From Planctomycetota bacterium (GTDB lineage: Bacteria > Planctomycetota > Phycisphaerae > SM23-33 > FEN-1343), in assembly GCA_013203365.1 (NCBI GenBank), contig JABMQG010000012.1, forward strand, positions 1 through 9,328: DNA of 9,328 nucleotides, given 5' to 3'. The notes under the pieces were generated by a model. That model was not told the origin of the DNA and ran no database searches. It saw nothing but the letters and a program-made list of their open reading frames with translations. This document shows positions 6,655 to 9,328 of the stretch, piece after piece. Both the position numbers and the translations under genes were made by a program. The first letter of the stretch is position 1, and each line of letters begins with the position of its first letter.

Positions 6655-6717
6655 CTAGGCGGCTAGTGCCGTTAACCCGTGTAGCGGTGCTCTGAGATCA
6701 TTGCTGGGCCGGTCGTT

Positions 6718-7308
6718 ATGAACCGAGAAGATGAACTTGATGGATATGAGGTCCTCCTGTGCGTCACCGGCGGGATCGCCTGCTACAAGTCGGCATCGCT
6801 GGTCAGCCGGCTCGTTCAGGCCGGGGTTGGCGTCTCGGTTGCTATGACCCGCTCGGCCCGGCAGTTCGTGGGCCCGCTTACGTTTCAAAGCCTCTCCGGC
6901 CGCCAGGTGCATACGGGAATGTGGGACCTCACCGAGCGATGCGACATACAGCATATTGCCTTGGCCGACCGGGCGGACCTGACGATAATTGCGCCTGCGA
7001 CGGCCAACATCATCGGCAAGATCGCTTCAGGCATCGCAGATGATCTGGTCAGCACCCTGGCCATGACTGCCGTGGGTAGTTGCCCTGTCCTGCTGGCCCC
7101 TGCGATGAACCCTCTGATGTGGTCGAACCCCGTGGTCCAGGCCAATCTCGCAAGACTCGTCGAACTGGACTTCCTCGCCGTAGGACCGAACGAAGGTTGG
7201 CTGGCCTGCCGAACCATAGGTAAAGGACGAATGGCCGAGCCGGGAGAGATCTTCGCCGCCGCCAGGAAGCTCCTGCTGGAGCGAAGGCCCAAGGCAGATG
7301 CAGGCTAG
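6718..7308 (+). CDS. coaC: Phosphopantothenoylcysteine decarboxylase (separate CoaC)
   Basis: This FMN enzyme decarboxylates 4'-phosphopantothenoylcysteine to 4'-phosphopantetheine in coenzyme A synthesis. The 196 residues form one HFCD flavoprotein domain. Visible elements are the flavin-binding VTGGIACYKSA (17-26), the catalytic His79 in DIQHIALADRAD, APATANIIGKIASGIADDL (92-110), the PAMN motif with Asn131, and the substrate clamp WLACRTIGKGRMAEP with Cys164. All three key residues of the E. coli domain have counterparts. In most bacteria this domain is fused to the ligase domain; here the frame ends at 7308 and the ligase follows as its own gene in another frame 44 bases later. The ATG at 6718 has no strong Shine-Dalgarno sequence, so the exact start is less certain; the conserved domain begins at about residue 10. 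Confidence 0.94.
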   Translation: MNREDELDGYEVLLCVTGGIACYKSASLVSRLVQAGVGVSVAMTRSARQFVGPLTFQSLSGRQVHTGMWDLTERCDIQHIALADRADLTIIAPATANIIGKIASGIADDLVSTLAMTAVGSCPVLLAPAMNPLMWSNPVVQANLARLVELDFLAVGPNEGWLACRTIGKGRMAEPGEIFAAARKLLLERRPKADAG

Positions 7309-7352
7309 TAACTGAATCGATCGCAGCAGTTCACTCAAGAATTGCAAATGGC

Positions 7353-7967
7353 ATGAACGTTCTCGTCACAGCCGGCCCGACCCGCGAGTACATCGACCCG
7401 GTCAGATTCATCACCAACGGATCGAGCGGGAAGATGGGCTATGCCGTCGCATCGGCGGCTCTGGCGGCAGGGCATGAGGTCACGCTGCTGACCGGTCCCG
7501 TAGCCCTCTGTCCGCCTGCTGGCGCCACTGTCGTATCGTTTGTCACCGTAGCCCAGTTGAAGGCCTTGCTGGAGGAGCGGTTCGACGCCTGTGACGCGTT
7601 GATCATGACGGCGGCGGTTGGTGACTTCACCGTTTCTGCGCCTTCGCCGGTGAAGCTGCATCGGGCGGGGGGAGCGATGAAGATCGAATTGGTTCCGACT
7701 GACGACATCCTGGCGGGGCTGGCCCGGCGCCGACGAGTGGGGCAGGTGCTCATCGGCTTCGCCGTGGAGGACATTGACCCCCAAACCGCCGCCGGCGCCA
7801 AGTTGGCGGCCAAGAACCTCGATTATGTCGTGGTCAACATGCCCGCAGCCATGGGCGCCGACGAGAGTGAAGCGGCGATCCTGTCTCCGAAGGGAATCGT
7901 GTTTCAGTGGGGCCAAAGGACCAAGGAAGCCCTGGCCAGCCGGATCGTCTCACTGCTGACGTCGTAG
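7353..7967 (+). CDS. coaB: Phosphopantothenate-cysteine ligase (separate CoaB)
   Basis: This enzyme joins cysteine to 4'-phosphopantothenate through a nucleotidyl intermediate, the step before CoaC. The 204 residues correspond to the C-terminal half of fused CoaBC. The signature TAGPTREYIDPVRFITNGSSGKMG spans residues 6-29; the nucleotide and product region has MTAAVGDFTV (85-94) and Lys101 in PVKLHR, the likely equivalent of the conserved catalytic lysine. IGFAVED (134-140) and KNLDYVVVN (154-162) are also typical. AAVGDF replaces the more common AAVADF or AAVADW. The ATG at 7353 directly opens the first Rossmann strand (MNVLVTAGPT), so the gene is complete and not a fragment of a broken fusion. 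It is the last gene of the plus-strand block. Confidence 0.94.
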   Translation: MNVLVTAGPTREYIDPVRFITNGSSGKMGYAVASAALAAGHEVTLLTGPVALCPPAGATVVSFVTVAQLKALLEERFDACDALIMTAAVGDFTVSAPSPVKLHRAGGAMKIELVPTDDILAGLARRRRVGQVLIGFAVEDIDPQTAAGAKLAAKNLDYVVVNMPAAMGADESEAAILSPKGIVFQWGQRTKEALASRIVSLLTS

Positions 7968-7980
7968 AACCGATTGTATC

Positions 7981-8010
7981 ATTCGCTGATCTGTGAGAGA
8001 AACAGCGGAT
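7981..8010 (+). terminator. Weak hairpin between convergent coaB and ftsK
   Basis: Positions 7981-7988 pair with 8003-8010 over eight base pairs, including one G-U, with a 14-base loop. The right arm runs into TTTCTGG, a poor T-run. It lies 13 bases after the coaB stop in the 73-base gap between converging genes, where a terminator is expected. The long loop and weak tail keep this a tentative call. Confidence 0.3.
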
Positions 8011-8040
8011 TTCTGGTATTGCATGGTTCAGTGCCCTGCT

Positions 8041-9328
8041 CTAAGCGCTTGTCGGCTGGCCGTCGAGGGCGTTTTCACCCGAGAGGTCCGCCTCCATCCC
8101 CGCCTTTAGGGCGTACCAATCATCCAGCGTCATATTACACTCGCGGGCCTGTGAGCCCTTGAAGTCGCCCAGGATGCCCGCCTCGGCCATCTGGTCTACG
8201 ATTCGGCTGGCCCGGCTGTAACCTATGGATAGCCGGCGCTGCAACAGGCTGACGCTGCCGCGATGGGACTGCAAAACGATTTCGACCGCCTTGTCGAACA
8301 ATTCGTCTTGCTCGGTGACTTCGTTGGTATCGTCGGTGCCGGCCGGCTTTATGGTAACGAGCTCCTGATCGTATTCCTGGTGCATTTGGCGCGCGATGTA
8401 TTCCACCACGCCGTGGATCTCACTGTCGTCCATGAACGTGCCCTGGGCACGTACCAGGTTGCTCGTTCCCGGCTGAAGGAACAGCATGTCGCCTTGGCCC
8501 AGAAGCACCTCGGCACCGTTCTGGTCCAGCACGATTCGGCTCTCCTGCCGACTGGCCACGCGAAAGCTGATTCGGCAGGGCATGTTCGACTTGATCAATC
8601 CGGTCACCACGTTGACGCTCGGCCGCTGGGTGGCCAGGATCAGGTGAATGCCGACTGCCCGGGCCTTCTGGGCGATTCGGATGATGTGGCCTTCGACCTC
8701 CTTCGAGCTGGTCATGATCAGATCGGCTAACTCGTCGATTATGATCACGTAGTAGGGAAGCTTCGTCTGGATCTGTGCCTTTTCCTCCTCTGTCTCGGCC
8801 CCCAGGTGCTTGTAAAGCTTTTCGGCCCCCAGATCGTTGTAGGCCACCACGTTCTTGACGCCGGCGTCCTTGAACAGCTCGTAACGTTCATCCATCTTCG
8901 TCGCGGCCCATTCGAGGATGCTCTCGGCCTTGCGCATGTCGCTGACTATCGGGCATAGCAGGTGCGGCACGCTCTCGAATGCCGCCATTTCCACCATCTT
9001 GGGGTCGATAAGGATCAGCCCGACTTCGTCCGGTCGGCGGGTCATCAGCATGGACATGATGATGGTGTTTACGCTGACGCTCTTGCCCGAGCCGGTCGTG
9101 CCGGCGATCAGCATGTGCGGCATCTTGGCCAGGTCGTCCACCAACGCCCCACCGCTGGCGTCCTTCCCCAAAAACAGCGGCAGCGACATCTTCTGAGCCG
9201 CCGAGCCCGACAAGGTCATCAGCTCCTTGATCCGAACTTTTTCCTTGTCCAGGTTGGGCACCTCGATGCCGATCGTGTTCTTGCCGGGAATCGGAGCGAC
9301 AACGCGAACACTCGGGGCACGCAGGGCA
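8041..9328 (-). CDS. ftsK: DNA translocase FtsK/SpoIIIE, C-terminal part, 5'-truncated by window edge
   Basis: FtsK is a septum-anchored ATPase that pumps chromosomal DNA during cell division. The frame is open to the right edge: 22 codons upstream of a GTG at 9261 read VRVVAPIPGKNTIGIE, the normal FtsK motor lead-in, so that GTG is internal. The 428 visible residues hold Walker A GTTGSGKS (76-83), Walker B VIIIDELADLIM (about 194-205), TQRPSVNVVTGLIKSNMPCR (233-252) and SRQESRIVLDQNGAEVLLGQGDMLF. The winged-helix gamma domain is at about 343-394, with QRRLSIGYSRASRIVDQM, which in E. coli reads polar KOPS sequences. A short tail of about 30 residues follows, ending DGQPTSA. The membrane-anchor N-terminus lies outside the window. 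The gene converges on coaB and is not part of the plus-strand block. Confidence 0.96.
   Translation of the reverse strand, partial: ALRAPSVRVVAPIPGKNTIGIEVPNLDKEKVRIKELMTLSGSAAQKMSLPLFLGKDASGGALVDDLAKMPHMLIAGTTGSGKSVSVNTIIMSMLMTRRPDEVGLILIDPKMVEMAAFESVPHLLCPIVSDMRKAESILEWAATKMDERYELFKDAGVKNVVAYNDLGAEKLYKHLGAETEEEKAQIQTKLPYYVIIIDELADLIMTSSKEVEGHIIRIAQKARAVGIHLILATQRPSVNVVTGLIKSNMPCRISFRVASRQESRIVLDQNGAEVLLGQGDMLFLQPGTSNLVRAQGTFMDDSEIHGVVEYIARQMHQEYDQELVTIKPAGTDDTNEVTEQDELFDKAVEIVLQSHRGSVSLLQRRLSIGYSRASRIVDQMAEAGILGDFKGSQARECNMTLDDWYALKAGMEADLSGENALDGQPTSA

Noticed and set aside
7335..7916. 193-residue minus-strand open frame opposite coaB
   Set aside because: It covers a gene with intact CoaB motifs and shows no domain of its own.

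Overview
The window reads as an ordinary housekeeping stretch of a bacterial chromosome with fairly high GC content. Coding density is high and all complete genes are intact. There are no insertion sequences, CRISPR arrays, rRNA or tRNA genes, and no sign of recent transfer. The combination of an MtaA/URO-D-like protein, a secG-yicC-gmk-rpoZ-coaC-coaB gene order, a proline/alanine-rich SecG tail and separate coaC and coaB genes suggests a planctomycete, perhaps of the Phycisphaerae. That is an inference from gene content, not from a marker gene.

Layout. (1) Positions 1-786, plus strand: the 3' part of a uroporphyrinogen-decarboxylase-family gene whose start lies off the left edge. (2) Positions 809-844: a strong hairpin between two converging genes, with a short T-run on its minus-strand side. 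(3) Positions 908-1111, minus strand: a 67-residue single-span membrane protein of unknown function, diverging from the next block. (4) Positions 1350-7967, plus strand: nine closely spaced genes, in order pheA (chorismate mutase/prephenate dehydratase), DAHP synthase, tpiA, secG, yicC-type endoribonuclease, gmk, rpoZ, coaC and coaB. Gaps are 26-103 bases, and gmk and rpoZ overlap by one base. (5) Positions 8041-9328, minus strand: the C-terminal part of an FtsK/SpoIIIE DNA translocase, converging on coaB and cut by the right edge.

How the genes fit together. DAHP synthase makes the first shikimate-pathway intermediate, and PheA takes chorismate to phenylpyruvate. Both carry a small-molecule sensing domain, so the entry and exit of phenylalanine synthesis are encoded side by side and each is probably feedback controlled. 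The rest of the block is core metabolism and cell machinery: triose-phosphate isomerase, the SecYEG accessory subunit, RNA decay, GMP phosphorylation, RNA polymerase omega and two consecutive steps of coenzyme A synthesis. The adjacency probably reflects a long constitutive operon rather than one shared pathway.

I looked for an undescribed system and did not find one. The points most worth a second look are the unrecognised 67-residue membrane protein, the metal-site pattern of the URO-D-like protein, the split coaC/coaB pair, the extra C-terminal tails on the DAHP synthase and SecG, and a GC-rich hairpin between rpoZ and coaC.
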